Shown piece by piece: positions 38,890-53,088 of a stretch of 64,000 nt of DNA (position 1 is its first letter; every line of letters starts with the position of its first letter). Source of the DNA: Saccoglossus kowalevskii (lineage: Eukaryota; Hemichordata; Enteropneusta; Harrimaniidae). The notes under the pieces were generated by a model that saw only the letters and a program-made list of their open reading frames with translations, was not told the origin of the DNA and did not search any database. Made by a program: the position numbers and the translations under genes. The DNA is taken from assembly GCF_000003605.2 (NCBI RefSeq), contig NW_003131856.1:128783-192782 (forward strand). The letters run 5' to 3'.

Positions 38890-39290
38890 TGTTATACTTG
38901 GAACGATTGTAACACACCGTAGGAATGTAATACTACGGTAACATTTTAACACACTGTAAGACTGTAATACACGTATGAATGCAATACACTACAATGTAAT
39001 CCGCTGTAAGACTAATACGGTGCAATGCTGTAAACCGTTATAATATTGTAACCAGCAGTAAGACTACACAATACGCTTTCAGACTGTAATACTTTGCAAG
39101 ATTGTAGTGCATTGTAAGACTGAAACACACTATAAGACTGGTGCACTGAATGCTTGTAATATACTTCATGCAGGAATGTAATACACTGTGACCTTGTAAT
39201 TGTAAGATTGTAAGAATGTATTACTCTATAAGATTGCATCACATGACATGAGTGGAACACAGTGTAAGACTGCTACACGATACATGAAAG
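38890..39290. repeat. Right flank of satellite: diverged 18-bp monomers
   Basis: As on the left, single 18-bp monomers (ACTGTTATACTTGGAACG, ATTGTAACACACCGTAGG, ACTGTAATACTTTGCAAG, AGTGGAACACAGTGTAAG) run on with slips until about 39290, without 72-bp order. Confidence 0.85.
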
Positions 39291-42100
39291 AACGGTCGCA
39301 TTTGAAATACCAATTTGTTAAAACAACTCTGTTCGTTGCATTATCTTCATGTGGGCGATTATATACTTAGTACAATAAACTTACGAAACCACTCGTAACT
39401 AAATGTACATCATTTCAAAGTGTGGTAAGGTGACATGTTATGTAAATCACAATAAAGAAATGCACCCTGCAAGGGTAAAATATGCATCTACTTCAGAACT
39501 CCCAATTAAAGAAGTCAAAACAGCGTGGCGGACAACGAATAACGTTTAAACACGATGTGCTTAAAAACTACCATTCATCGGGTATAATCAGTTATGTGTA
39601 TTCAGAAAAATCGTAAGCTTTATTTCTATTGATTTTGTTTCTTGAAGAAATATATACCGAAGTCTCCCGTTACTAATGACTAGCGAACAGCCCGGGGACC
39701 ACAACAACAAACCAGTGTACGTCATATACCGCGGTGTGCCCTACAGCGATACGATACCGCCTCTGTATCATTCACCCACGTTGTAATTGTTGTGTCTATT
39801 CTGATTTACCCCGCGCGGTAGTTCGTTGTAACCTAACTATTCTGTGTAGTTCCGCGCTATCTTTCAGCTACGTTTCTTTCTTAATACATTATTCTAAGGT
39901 CATTCGTCCTAATAAATGAGAGTGAATATTTAACAGCATTTTGTTTTTGTTTTGTAGCATAATAACCTCATTTGGACACATATTATAAACTTTTTTTTTT
40001 AACCCAGCACAAATATTTGTCCGTATTCGATCCACGGTGTAGCATTATGTCAGCATTTTCTAATTATTCTTGACAACTATATGTAACTTTCTTATTATAT
40101 CTGCAATTTTGCGACGTTTTTGCCATAGAAACCAATGATTAATGTTAATATTTGGGTTTGTGAACAATATCATAATTAACGCTGTACAAACGTAATCATC
40201 TGTTTTAATGATAGTCAACTAACCAAATATAAAAACGTTTTAAAACCGAAAAAAAATGTAATAAAGGTAATTACTAATAAAAATCGAAAGGTACAATAAA
40301 ACGATTTGGGGTGGATTTAATAACTTGTAACTACCAACTATTAAATGTCGTTCCCACCTCTACATGATATTTTGATAATACATTCAAATAAATTTGATTT
40401 TAACACATCATTAGGAACGAGACGAGTCTAGTTTTGACAATGACGATAATACACACTCTGGGCATAGTATCACCAAACAACATTTTCAAAAGTCTGTTAC
40501 TGAAGTTCATCAAACAATACTCAATAATTATATAGTTTGTGTACATTACTGTACCGTCTATATAATATTATAGTGATACAGTTACGCGCTTCTTGATAAT
40601 AATGACATTCGGGAATAACATTGTTACATATTCCTTACTATTGACTCTAATTATCGATATAATGTAATTCTAACTATCCCAGACAACGGTAAATGCGCTT
40701 TGTAATGAACGCTGTGCGCACTTGAGTGCATTTCAGCGATTGTTGTGTTGTATCACTCGAGAATTCTTATTATATTGTTTTTGAAAGAAGACATTGCATC
40801 AAAAACGTGTCACCGCCCCCCCCAAAAAAAACAGTGTTCTGACGTCACGTACATCCGTCAAATATGCGACATTACAGCCACTTATTTAGTTAAATTCGTA
40901 GAATTGATTTGACATTTTCATGTTTGTGGTGTTGTTCAAACTGGTTGACCTTTGACTTTTAACGCCATATTATTGCCGCCAAAAATGTTCGTGCAACTTT
41001 TGATGTATTTTCTTTTACCTTCTTTTGTTATGTTAGGTTCAAATGAACTAGTTAGGGGTAAACATCTGGGTATTAACAGGCAGTCCAGAGCTAAATTAAT
41101 TAACAGAGTTTAAGAATATCAAAACACCGCAGTTGTTAAAACGCGTCCAGTTCGATATGGGTCCCATGCGACACGTTTTACAACGCGTGTAAAATACATT
41201 ATTTATTTACATTCAATGGACACTGCCAGTGCGCAACGACTTTATGTCTCTTTAATATGCATGGAAGGTAATCCAAGACGAGAAAATGTTGACGATGGTG
41301 AGACCGTCACGTCTTCTCCGATGTATTTCACAACAGACAAATAATATAATAATACAGAGATACAGTGCTTCATTAATAACTGTTGTTATGATTGGACATA
41401 CATGAACACGTGGTCGTCGGTAAATATATTATCCGATTAATGTGCTATTGGCCTCTTTTCATACCATCTAATGCTACTTTATTAACCTATGACGTTATTA
41501 GTGTCAATACAACGTGTACAGCAATCGATAATAAGTCTGACTAACTATCATCCCCGGTGGCCAATTTCGTTCTACAAGCTGTCGTTAATAAGAATAAAAT
41601 AAACTTATTGGCCTTGGTTACGGCCGACATTGATGGCATCGTCCGCCGCCAAGGTCGTCCATATATCTTAGAACGAATCTCTTTTTATGGACCAGCACAG
41701 TCAAATCACGCGTGCACTTGGCATTGGTTGTGTTGCGAATTTCGGTGAGGTCACACTTGATTTGGTATATCATTCATATCTATATGTATAATGCGATGTG
41801 TTCTTTGATTCATCACGTGATTATATGACGTCAGCATTGTCCACAGACAACAACATACTGTTAGTTGTTTCACAGTTATTACCAGGTCTATGTTTCTGTT
41901 GTAGTTGGAAAGACTATTTGTTACTATTTATTAAAGAGAATTTTCATTTTGTAAAAAAAGAAAGTTCTTTTATTCGTCATCAACAAGTTAGCGATTGTAG
42001 AAATATTATTGCTTTGAAAAGAAAGAATTAATAAGAGTCAGCGAGTAATATTATTAATTATAAAGTTAATTTATGTTCAAAAACATGATGATTGCAACGC
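39291..42100. other. Intergenic, no recognised gene
   Basis: Holds a DR1-like motif at 40946-40958 and TGACGTCA at 40840 and 41826. No conserved coding sequence or RNA gene is visible. Confidence 0.55.
40946..40958 (-). promoter_or_regulatory. DR1-like nuclear-receptor motif
   Basis: TGACCTTTGACTT, which on the minus strand is AAGTCA-A-AGGTCA: two half-sites with one spacer base, the type bound by HNF4/RXR/COUP-class receptors. Motif match only. Confidence 0.35.
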
Positions 42101-42102
42101 AT

Positions 42103-42201
<99 letters not shown>

Positions 42202-42462
42202 TTTNNNNNNNNNNNNNNNNNNNNNNNNNNNNNNNNNNNNNNNNNNNNNNNNNNNNNNNNNNNNNNNNNNNNNNNNNNNNNNNNNNNNNNNNNNNNNNNN
42301 NNNNNNNNNNNNNNNNNNNNNNNNNNNNNNNNNNNNNNNNNNNNNNNNNNNNNNNNNNNNNNNNNNNNNNNNNNNNNNNNNNNNNNNNNNNNNNNNNNNN
42401 NNNNNNNNNNNNNNNNNNNNNNNNNNNNNNNNNNNNNATTTATTTATTTATTTATTTATTTA
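42101..42462. repeat. (ATTT)n microsatellite spanning an assembly gap
   Basis: 104 bases of uninterrupted ATTT repeats run into 233 N (42205-42437), and 25 bases of the same repeat follow in register. The gap is therefore probably unresolved tetranucleotide repeat. Confidence 0.95.
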
Positions 42463-43324
42463 ATATGTATGCCGCCAGTAGGTGGGTTAAATAATCAACT
42501 AGAATTATATATACTGCTTTGTCGTATAAGATTATTTCTCAAGCAGTTAGAAGCGCGTTATTACGTTATCTCAATACATTGAGAATAAAGTGATAGTGGC
42601 TGCTCATCGCGTGTTTACAGCGCCCTCTGATGCTACTTCCGACATTTTTTTAAAAACCATGTGGTTCTGAGTCAATATGTGGGATTTGATATCGAGCAAT
42701 TGTATCTGTGATTCGTCATCCAACCGCAGTTTCGATAAACGGAGTGAGTCGGGTTATTAAACACATAATAAACTCCCTCAGTGGTAGCATATTTTGCACT
42801 TTCGTTTCTCCGATATTGTGCTTCGGTTCCGACAATTAAAATATTGACATTTTATCGGAAGGGATTTATATTTTAGAAGTACCCAAGTATATGTGCCTAC
42901 AAGCCGTGAATGTTGCTCGTAAAATATGGATATTGAAATGTGGCAAGTGGGCGCTATTCTCGAAGCGGACCAATGTCACAGAACGTTGCTCAGACCAAGG
43001 GGCTTAGGCAAAAGTGTTGAATCAGTGATACATTCTGTTTTGAAAGATTTGTTAAATAATGTAAATGTAATGTAAGTTTACTAGTTAATAATAATGTACG
43101 TATTAATTATACATACAATTTCTTCACCGATTTGACACATATGGGATAAATAGAGAAAGCCGTAAATTATCAATATTTAACAACGCCACCCACCGACTAA
43201 GAACTTATTGCGGGTACACAATTGTGTGCGCGTCTGTGTTCTACTATAAATGGGAAATTCCGCTAAAGGCATTTATCACATCTCACTGCTCTGGAACGCC
43301 GGTCGAAGAAGCGGGAGAATACAA
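42463..43324. other. Intergenic, weak coding hint only
   Basis: A 49-codon ORF (42926-43075) starting MDIEMWQVGAILEADQ has a GTAAGT just at its end, but I found no homologue or partner exon. Otherwise nothing. Confidence 0.4.
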
Positions 43325-43627
43325 CTGAAACAAAAAAAACAGCACAAACTCAACTTTGAGGTAATCCTGGGAAAATAAATGTATATATGCTGCACGTGTA
43401 GTGGAAATCCTGTTCTTATGTTCAGAAGAGTTTCAACAGCTAGCCCAAAGTACAATTCTTTTTTAGAGTTTTGGGTTTTCAATTTCTCTGAAACAAAAAA
43501 ACAGCACAAACTCAACTTTGAGGTAATCCTGGAAAAACAAATGTATATATGTTGCACGTGTAGTGGAGTTTCAACAGCTAGCCCAAAGTACAATTCTTTT
43601 TTAGAGTTTTGGGTTTTCAATTTCTCT
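43325..43627. repeat. Tandem duplication, 163-bp and 138-bp copies
   Basis: 43325-43487 and 43488-43625 are almost identical (AGCACAAACTCAACTTTGAG, AGCTAGCCCAAAGTACAATT). The second copy lacks about 25 bp present in the first (43410-43434). There are few other differences, so the duplication is recent. Minus-strand frames across it are by-products of the duplication. Confidence 0.9.
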
Positions 43628-46493
43628 GGCGATGGTTGCCAGGCGGTCAAAATGCACGGATGTTCGCCCGGAAATACGCGAGCCAAGTATACATAATGAT
43701 ATAATCGACGTTAAATTCATATTCAAACTCATGAGTACGAGTATTCCGTGATTCATCTCAAAGCATGCTATAGCCCGTAAGTAAGTCGATAACCGAGATA
43801 GCCAGGCCATGTAGGTCACAATCCCTCTATTGGCTGTGGATAGGTCCAGGTATCCCAATGATTATTCGCTAGGGAATAAATTCTAATCCGGCTTTGGTTG
43901 TTTCTTCTTAGTACTATTAATAGTGTAGTCGGGTAAAGGATTTCCTCACCTTAAGGTCAAAGGTCAACTCTGTCGCGCGATCTTCAAAAATCCTTGGTGT
44001 GCCTTATATCATATAAACGTCTTACAAATGACTTGATCGTAATGTGGTTGTACTGAGCCTTTGCAAAAAGCGATTCTACCACATACTGCATTCTATACAG
44101 GGGTGACATCTGGGCAACATACGATAGAAATAGCAAAAATCTGACTGATTCGACAACATCCTACTTGTATTAGTGGTTTAGTAATCTGAATATCTCTGAA
44201 ATGCAATTCCCAGAATACAGTTCAGTGAAACTTAGTTTGCTCACGTTCACTCAGCAATGCAAATCGCTTTGGTCTAACTATTTGTTGAGTGACCGTGGTT
44301 TGTTGGCCTCTCTGATCACACTCATTTTTATATTCATCTAAATTAAAGCTACATCGATAGTTTGGGAATGCATTTTGACAAAGAATGGTTTTTTTTTTTT
44401 CATTGTTCGTGAATATAAATTTGTGTAGATTTTTCAACCAAATGCGTCATGCAGATCTACCCCCCGCTGTTGCGAGGAATGGATTTCTCCCCGGGCCTGC
44501 AATACCGATCAGTCCGCCCCCACATGATGGCACTTCCATGCGATGACGTCACAGGACGCCACAAGGCGACGCTTTTCAGTGTTCGAGCCGCACTTATGAA
44601 TATTGTAATCGTTTGCGTAAAATGTCACACATCACAAAAAAAAAAAAACGTGTATTCTTTCTTTGCCGTCGGGTATGCTATTTCCGGCACATTAATCCTC
44701 GGATTAGGATGGGAACGTTAATACCTTGCTTTTTTTTAAGATGACTGCAAGAACAGCGTTTGCTGGTGATCGGCGATTGTCAGTGAGACGTGTCATGTCA
44801 CTGGTGACTGTGATTCTCTGTCTTAACGAGCAGAATTGAGTACAACCTTGAAACAAATTATTTATAAACATATATAAATATATACTAGTATATGGATCGC
44901 CCGTATAGAGGGCGTAAAGCTCACAAAGCTCACAAAAACGCATTTACCGTACCATGCGCATGCGTACACGACTACAGGGATTCATTTTCGATCACTACTA
45001 AATGGCAAATAAATTTCATAACAACTCAAGCAGACAAAGGAAAATTTGTTTCTATTTTTGTTTTGTTTTTCATATAGATATAATTTCTGGCTTTCAAGAT
45101 GTTGGCGATTTCAAATTAGGCTAGCTAGATTTCCGGACATCAGCCATAAAAAATGATTTTAAATCACACTTTTGGTAGAGCAAGACATACTGCGACCTTT
45201 TTGACACCGTGAGCAAGAAAAGACCCTTATTCCGAAAAAAATCTAAATACACTAGAAGAGCATGATCTTTATATCAAAGTCGAAACCTCTCGGAGCTTGG
45301 TGTACCCGGCTGAATTTCTTTGTTGGAGCTTCGTGTAATGGCGTCTATCTTTAATTTACATTATTTTTTCCTTCGTGAATATTTGAGGTTGTGCCCGGAA
45401 TTGTGGTCCCATCATTGCCACGTTTAGACGCCATTTTCAATCTGATTCAAATTTTTGATTTAAGTTTGAAAAGCGGTTACTGAAAGTCGACAGTAATTTG
45501 CAAGTGCCTGGAGTGAGTTTCCTTGAGGTATGTGAAATACATCATCTGTCAATTGCATGGCCTGATCGCGAGATCGTATCATCGGCTGTTACACATAAGT
45601 TACACTGTAATGAGTTCTTATCTTTAAATTAAGCTGTCAGTTACTCGTCTCCCAGACGTAAAGTCACAATCAGATGAGGCCACCTGTTAGTTGTCCATGA
45701 CGTCATCGCATTTAGTATCAACATCTGTCCTGTCGTCGTTAGTTGGTGACAAATTCCGATTGAGCTCAGCACTTGCGTATAACACGTACATATATATTCG
45801 CACTGTATTCATTCAAAATATTATTGTCAACATATACGGCTATAGAAGATGTACATTTATTATTATTTCTTTGTTAAATGATATCCCGTTTAGTCTAGAA
45901 GATTTCGTCCGATTGTTACAACCTCAAACCCCGATACCTGATTTAGTGATATCATGATAAAAAAAATGAACGTTGGTAGCTGACTGATTGCGTTGATAGC
46001 AAGCTCTCTGTCTTGTAATGATCTGAATGGCTTTGAACTTCTCTCCTCTGTGCATTCACCTACTCAGAGTTTTGTTTCCTATAAGAAAGTCGATCGGCAT
46101 TTGCCCATGTTTTGCCCAAGGCCATTTTCGATCAAATTGCCTAGGTTGTTACAAGACGTATTGAACTGCTGTCCGGATACCCGTATGTTCCATGCACTGA
46201 TGCAGTAGAATCGGCGGTAAAGATATGGGTATAGTATTACGTGCGTATGTAGATATATAGATAGGCAGTCAGGTCATCGACATCGAGTTGACATGTATGT
46301 TGTGATCGCTGTGTTGAGTACGTTTAGTTCCACTGAGGGATGTGCCACCTATTAGAATACTTTTTCTCTACATCTCGTATGGATGCAAAATCGTCAATAA
46401 GATGATCACATAAGAACCACTCAAAAAACTGAAGGCAACCACGTTACCAATCTCAGAGGTGAAGTAACGTTCTATAAAACGTATTACAAAAAT
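43628..46493. other. Intergenic, no recognised gene
   Basis: Contains a perfect DR1 (43954-43966), TGACGTCA at 44544 and 45698, and TGCGCATGCG at 44955. Frames of 80-90 codons (44449-44721, 45691-45957) show no recognisable domain. Confidence 0.5.
43954..43966 (+). promoter_or_regulatory. Perfect DR1 nuclear-receptor motif
   Basis: AGGTCA-A-AGGTCA: two perfect half-sites with one spacer base, consensus for RXR heterodimers and HNF4. A match of this quality is rare by chance in 64 kb. No function is shown by sequence alone. Confidence 0.5.
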
Positions 46494-46790
46494 ACTCAAA
46501 TGAAAGACAGAGTTATAGTTTTGCTCAAATGAAAGACAGGGTTACAGTAAAGCTCAAATGAACGACGGAGTTACAAATAGTAAAGCTCAAATGAACGACG
46601 AAGTTACAGATAGTAATGCTCAAATGAACGGCACAGTTACAGTAATGTTCAAATGAACGAACGAGTTGTAATATTGCTCAAACGAACTACTAATACTCAA
46701 ATGAACGATTACAGTATTGCTCAAATGAACGACAGGGTTACAGTATTGCACAAATGAACGGTATGCTTACAGTATTGCTCAAATAAACGT
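46494..46790. repeat. Minisatellite, unit 22-38 bp, about 11 copies
   Basis: The core GCTCAAATGAACGACAGAGT is followed by TACAGTAATATT-like spacers of varying length. Left copies carry AAAGAC, right copies AACGAC, giving a gradient along the array. Confidence 0.88.
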
Positions 46791-49700
46791 AGTTAAGCCA
46801 ATACGTCCCAAAAAGAAACAAGCGCGTCTCTGTGTCGGACCATCACATGCGCATGCGTATTCTAAAAGGAAATGCTTTGCGTAATTTTCAATTCTGTGTG
46901 GAAACGTGCCTCTTAGTTCGTCTGTCCAATAATAAAAATCATAATTTACCATCAATTTGTTTTTTATTTAATTGTCGAAATATTCAGACCCTTATTTGTT
47001 TCTTATGGAAATAATTCTGAGGACAAGTGGTTCACATCAAGGTGTAAATTAAACTATTATTAATTTTATATGCTAAATTTGTGATCAGTGATATGTGTGT
47101 AAAATCCCTCCCCCGTGATTGGCATTGTCTTCGTACATCAAACGTATGCCACGAATCATTGTGTGGTGTCAAATGCAACATTTCGGGTAAAACATCCCCA
47201 ATTATATCGTGTCGCTTATTTATCCGACGTATATGCCATAACTTTTACTTACTAGTGTATCTTATTTTTTGCACAGTCGATGACGACCCGTATGATAGTG
47301 TCGATCATTGAAAGTACGGGTCGATGACACTGTGACAAATAATCGGAGAAAAACAAACGTCAAACTCATGAAAAGTGACAGATATCCACCACACTGCGGT
47401 TTCGAATTCATGTTACCGTCGATGTATGGTGCATTGCGTGGTGATTAAAAATGGTCTTCTACTAACTTTTAATTACTGTTCTATATTTACGTAAAACACG
47501 GTCATATAGTTATTATGACCTGAAATTGAAATTCTAATAAGGCTCTTTCTCGAATGGTTTTATGATATCATAGAACCAACAAGACCAATTTGAGTGAAAT
47601 GTGGATTATTTACTGTAAATGGAATTGTGCATATATTTTTGATTTACAATTTACCATTTTCACACTTTTTACCGTCGCTTCTTTATCTGATCCGACCCGG
47701 CAATATATATGGCGGAGAGTGGGAGGATGGCCCTCGATGCGGCTAACGTCGCCTTGTAGTTAATTAAGATAAAGTAGTGCACCGTGTCGGCGCCACGGCA
47801 GGGGTATGACATGAATGGCAATACAAATTATGATCGTTCAAGTGTGACACAGTCAAAGTTAATGGTCAAAAGGAGTCACGTGATTGTTTGAAAAATATTG
47901 ATATTGGTCTCTCTTGGTGCATTACTTGCCTCTGTCGTCATTATGCATGTTACTGACCTCGAATGTCATAACAGTCTGGACACTTAGATTGTCGAGGCGA
48001 CTACCAGCCTGAGGTACGACACTTTTCAATGCTGATTTTGATTTTAACCCGGAAAGTTCGCATTATTGTTCACAGTTTCGACTTTATTACTGCCTGATTG
48101 TTCTCTTTCTGGATAATACAACTGGTATTGTCATCAGCTTAGACCGATATCTACAATTGTCGCTAAAAGTGGCCGATATTGACCCCCGCTTTGAGCTTCG
48201 GTTAATAAATTTGGGGAACAATCATGGTAGCTCTTGATATCGGCCTCAGGCGGGGGGGGGGCATAAATGTATCATAATACCAAGCGAATAGCGAATTAAA
48301 TATTTTTTGACAGACAGGAGCGACATTGTGAAACAAATCTACTCATTTCCTGTATGGCTCGCAATCAGAGCCCGGCAGCTGTTACTGCTGTCTGGACGGT
48401 ATATTGAGTGCATTGTTCTTGTATATCAATTTCAAGCAGAAAAAAATACATGATGAACAATGACGTGTGTCTAAATGCGGAATACTCAAGTCTCCATGGC
48501 AACGTCGACAATCGGGGCGAATAATCGAAGATGTCTTACAAACAAACCTTAAGCTGATAACATTATGGAGAGACGCATCCCTCGTTTAAATAACGACTTG
48601 CATGTTGCCAAGGCAACACGTTTTTGTCGTATTTTACTCTGTGCCGGCAATCGAGCCACGCGAAAGCACGCATCAATGTTTTGCAATGAGTACAATGATG
48701 AAATCATGATGGCTAGTCTTCGCTGCAGGACAATAAATCAAACGCGTTAAAAAGTGGTGCCTGCTGGTAAAAATATACCATAACACTAAATATGAATACA
48801 TCTTTAAAAAATGACACGCTATCGGTCTTACTTTACACGTCTTAATTCACACTTGAAGTGCGTGGTTTTGTTTTTGTCTAACCATTTCTGTCGAGATGGT
48901 GAGATTTATATAATGTGCATTATGTCAAAGATAATATACCCATATTAAAACTTAAATTAATAATTATTAATTCAGTGAAAAGTTACTAAGTGCTGTTTGA
49001 AATGTATCTATCGTGTCGACCTAGTAATTATCAAACTTTTCGAGATGAAAAATTAATCTACAGTTAGTCAAAACTGGTTAGAAGTGTCATAAATCAGCGA
49101 ACCAATGTTCCATTCAAATAGGCCCCAGCAATTAAACAGCAAAATAACGACAACAGTAAAAGGGTGTTTAAAAGCGTCATCACAAATGCCGATACGTATA
49201 CAGTGTCGCCGAACAAATTGCAAATTTTTGACCTTCCGATAAAAAACATTGTCAGAGACGTGTATGTGATAGATTAGCCGGAGTGACGTTGACGGGGAGA
49301 GTGGTGTTTATTGCGCAGTTTATTAGTTATACACATGTTTGCTGGAGCAGTAAATTGTGTACATTATCCAACTCCGAAACTCTGTTATTAAGGACACGGT
49401 AAACATTCATCGTATGTTTCCCATGATGCACTGTGCCCTGAACTCAAGGCAGCGCGTCACGGAGCTATAGTTGGTGAGACAAAATGAATAACGTGAGCGA
49501 GGAAAGTGAAAGAAACCCCACGCACAAAGCTGCACACTGGATTGCCTCTTTTACACATGATGTCCGATGGATGTGTCTTTCAAAACTGCTACAGTATAGA
49601 GCCATAATTTCCCGGGGCTGTCTTTACAACTATACACGAATTCACACTGTGCTGTCACGATCACATTCCTCTCAGACGTGATACTTTCTTCTTCTTCTTC

Positions 49701-51708
49701 TTCTTGCGCTTTGCTATTAATACGCTACGCTACGGGGTACGAGTCGGTTCTTGCAATGCTAGAGAACTAGAAGGATTTGATCGGCATGCAAACAAAAAAA
49801 ACCTTTTTATATCTGTATTCGTGGATAAGCTTCTATTCATGCATATGGTGAAGAAAATCACGAATAAGTGAATAGATTCTTATTACCCAGACGCGCCTGT
49901 TCATGGTTCCGGTATTCGCTTAAGGTAGAACGGTTTTCTAAAGTATAATTTGTGTTATTCTTCATTTTTACCAGGATGACACAAACTGAATAAAATATAG
50001 AGTCTCTGTAGAAAGTTCGAAAAAAATTGAATTTAACCAATTTTGTTGCTTTACGGCATGTTGCCATTGTTTCCTATACCGCAAAAAATACTTAATATCC
50101 TACAACTTTGCTTGGTAATACGTTGTCCCGCCCCATAATGCATTTCAAGAAGTATAACAACTTTGACGTAACGGTGCTCCCACCGTGGAATCACTATTAA
50201 AACTATTGGCTATAGACAATTGGTTGATATATTCGCTGATATGATGTTGACTGACATACGTACAAACACTGCGTACAGTCGTCGCAGCGACGCGTCGTGT
50301 GTCCCATTCGATGTATTGTTGGTTGACGCGAAATTGTTGGTTGAAGGAGACTAAAACGCGAGCTAGTTGATGCACGATAAAACCGACGAAATGTTACGTC
50401 ATTTGAAACCACTGTCTTTTCAATCACTGTAGTGACGTGGTGAATTACACTCTGTGGCCATTGTATTTTATCAAATATTCATCTGCCAGAATTTGAACTT
50501 GGTGTTCCATTATTACAATATACCAAAAGTGATACTTTGTAATGATGGCGCCCGGCCACAATAATGCTTACGTTGATGGCATTATGGAAATAAAATAATA
50601 ACCAGTATTGCCAATCAATCACATGCACCTGTTCTCACTCTCTAAAGTTTCCGGGTCACAGATATTCAAATCAACTCTGACCTTTGAAAATTTAATGTAA
50701 AATTGATTGATTGCAATTGCGTACTCGTTAATTATTTGTGAGTTTTCGATATTTGTCTTTTTATGAATGCTGTCTGTGTCCTGGTCGTATCTTTGACGGT
50801 CGCTTTAAATCACGATTGTGTTTTAACTTGCGATACCATATTTTACGAAGAAAGTTAATCGTTAGTCACGCCATGTTATTATGTATATACTAACCGTTTA
50901 CATGATATAACCAATAGCTACTGGGGTGTTACAGTGCATTACGTAACTATTCAGTGATGACAGTAACATTTCGAACTTCGCATCCCAAACAAATTTGTAC
51001 AACATTATTACAACATGTGAGTCGTCGACCGAAATGTATAGACATTTTCTAAGCTTAAGAAATTATTATTTGCGAATTTGTTTAAAAACTACTCGAGCTT
51101 GCATATTAATTAATATTTATTTCATTATTATGAATCAGAGTACAAGTCAGCGAAACGGCCTCTTCGCTCGCCAAACTCCGCTTATTCAGCCATCCCCGTG
51201 GAATCATTATTATTATGTTTATATTGAGTTCGCGAAACTAAGCGATTCGGTCGCTAGAAATATTTTATTCGGGCATCTGCTTTATTAGTCTGCGTTTTTT
51301 TATTGGGGAAGGGGGTATTTTTTTATTTTCATGTTTTACTGTATTTATATGAAAGATAATATTACATCTGTGCACAGTCTTTATAATCCAGACACCGTTT
51401 CACTAAGCTATAGTGAGCCGTTATTATTCTGGGAGCTTCTTCGGAACGTGGTCAGAATGGATATAAACGCTTTGCATGACGGGGGATTTCAAAAACTTAC
51501 GACCAGATGAGGCGATGGGGAGTTGGGTGAAGTTTGTTTAACATTAATGTATACACTCAGTGGAAATGATAATTTCCATACTCTTAATTTACGCGCAAAG
51601 CCCTTGAGATGATGACGCGTTATACAAAATTTTCAAGTCTACCTTTCATCTGTCGACATCTCGTACAAACTACCCTATTTTGTGTGCACACTCAGATTAG
51701 CTATCTCT
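46791..51708. other. Intergenic, no recognised gene
   Basis: Only minor features: TGCGCATGCG at 46848, a homopurine/homopyrimidine (TTC)n tract at 49685-49705 and a G run at 48251. ORFs are short and unrecognised. Confidence 0.5.
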
Positions 51709-52080
51709 AATAGACCATTTTCCGTACACTGCGAGAATCACGCGTTATGCGTGAAATCGAACGTAAAAACAGGACAAACAAAGGTCATAGCGTCGTAGTG
51801 GCGTCAAACATCGCGTGGGATTCGACAAACGCGAAAGTATTTCGGGGACATTTCCATGCTTAAATATGTGCTGTCCACATTTGATGATAGGCAATTTCGA
51901 TTAAGTAAGGATATTCGGAAGCAATATTCCTCTGTCGAAGATCGGCCGGTCAATGTAAGCTACGAAATAAAGAAATTCTAGTTCAAAATCAAATCGTTCG
52001 ATTTTTGCGGCAGACGTTCGACGCGCGTCTTTCATGCATCTCGCGAGATCTCGCAATTGTACGGAAAATCACCTATTATT
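51709..52080. mobile_element. Inverted-repeat element, about 370 bp, non-coding
   Basis: The left end AATAGACCATTTTCCGTACA, then CTGCGAGAATC, mirrors the right end GAGATCTCGCAATTGTACGG, then AAAATCACCTATTA. The interior is CpG-rich and holds no ORF. Its right half has an older relative at 6115-6255. This is probably a non-autonomous DNA transposon; superfamily unknown. Confidence 0.65.
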
Positions 52081-53088
52081 TACTTTTATTTAAACTCAAA
52101 TAGCTCCTTCGATATCCAGTACGGAAAAATACTGTGATTTGTTTACATGCGCCGAGGACGGTAACAGCACAGGGAACCCTGGACGTCATTCACCTATCCA
52201 TGAAAACAGCGACCCTGTACATGCTAATAGAATACTAAATTAGACTGTTTCCACTGCGGGGTAGACAGTTGATTGGTTTGTGAATGTTCTTCACTGCATA
52301 TGTTGGCGGTCACGTATACCACTCGGCCGAATTTGAAAGAATATGCTCTCTACAAGGAAGGCATGTAAAGGCTAGATATAATATAAGTATTATTATACAA
52401 ATCAAATTCCACTCTCGTGCGATATGGCGTCGGCATTTAGACATTGAGAAGACGTTCAGATCAGCTGCAAATATTCCTAAGATATTACTAACACTCTTCG
52501 GGTAATGCAAATGACAACACGGCGATAATACGGGAACTGAGATGAAGAGATACATTGTGTCTGGCATGTTGCAGATTCGGTCATCGAATTACTAGTATAT
52601 AGTGACTTCACAACTCCGCGAGTTATTGAGCTCTTATATATATTCTGAAACCTTGATATCAAAGTGAATCGTCATGCTCAGAATTTGTTTTTACCTCAGT
52701 CGAAATTCAGCCGATACAAAACGCCTCAATTGAAACCTGCGTCATATTTCTTCAATTTTCGTGATATTCTCAGTAATTCGTTTTCCTGGTCTGTACACAC
52801 ATTATAGATCCACCCACAGAGTATAATGTTTCATATGCGTCATCTGAAATCTCTGACCAGCGGCATTGCTCTATGCTCGTTGCACTCGTTCTATTCTCGT
52901 TTACCCATGTATCCGTGATTATTGCATTCACTTATTGCACCGGTCTTGCTCATATTTCCGACAAAGATGAGTTAGAAACTTAGTAAGTTCTTGCTGTCTC
53001 ATGCTTCTCTCGGATGATAAACGGCCGTCGGGCGACATCGTCTAAACTAATACGCAGTTAGAAACGAGGCAAACACTATCGACTTGAA
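52081..53088. other. Intergenic, nothing recognised
   Basis: No supportable coding sequence, RNA or repeat. Confidence 0.5.

Noticed and set aside
36170-39290. CRISPR-like array
   Set aside because: There are no unique spacers between conserved repeats; the whole unit is repeated, in an animal genome.
42073-42582. Phe/Ile/Tyr/Leu-repeat ORF across the N run
   Set aside because: It is translation of (ATTT)n and of gap characters.
42926-43075. 49-codon ORF beginning MDIEMWQVGAILEADQ with a GTAAGT at its end
   Set aside because: It looks somewhat protein-like, but no homologue, promoter or second exon could be found; chance remains likely.
43276-43858. Overlapping 85-136 codon ORFs around 43.3-43.8 kb
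   Set aside because: They arise from the tandem duplication; the open frames exist on both strands and lack conserved content.
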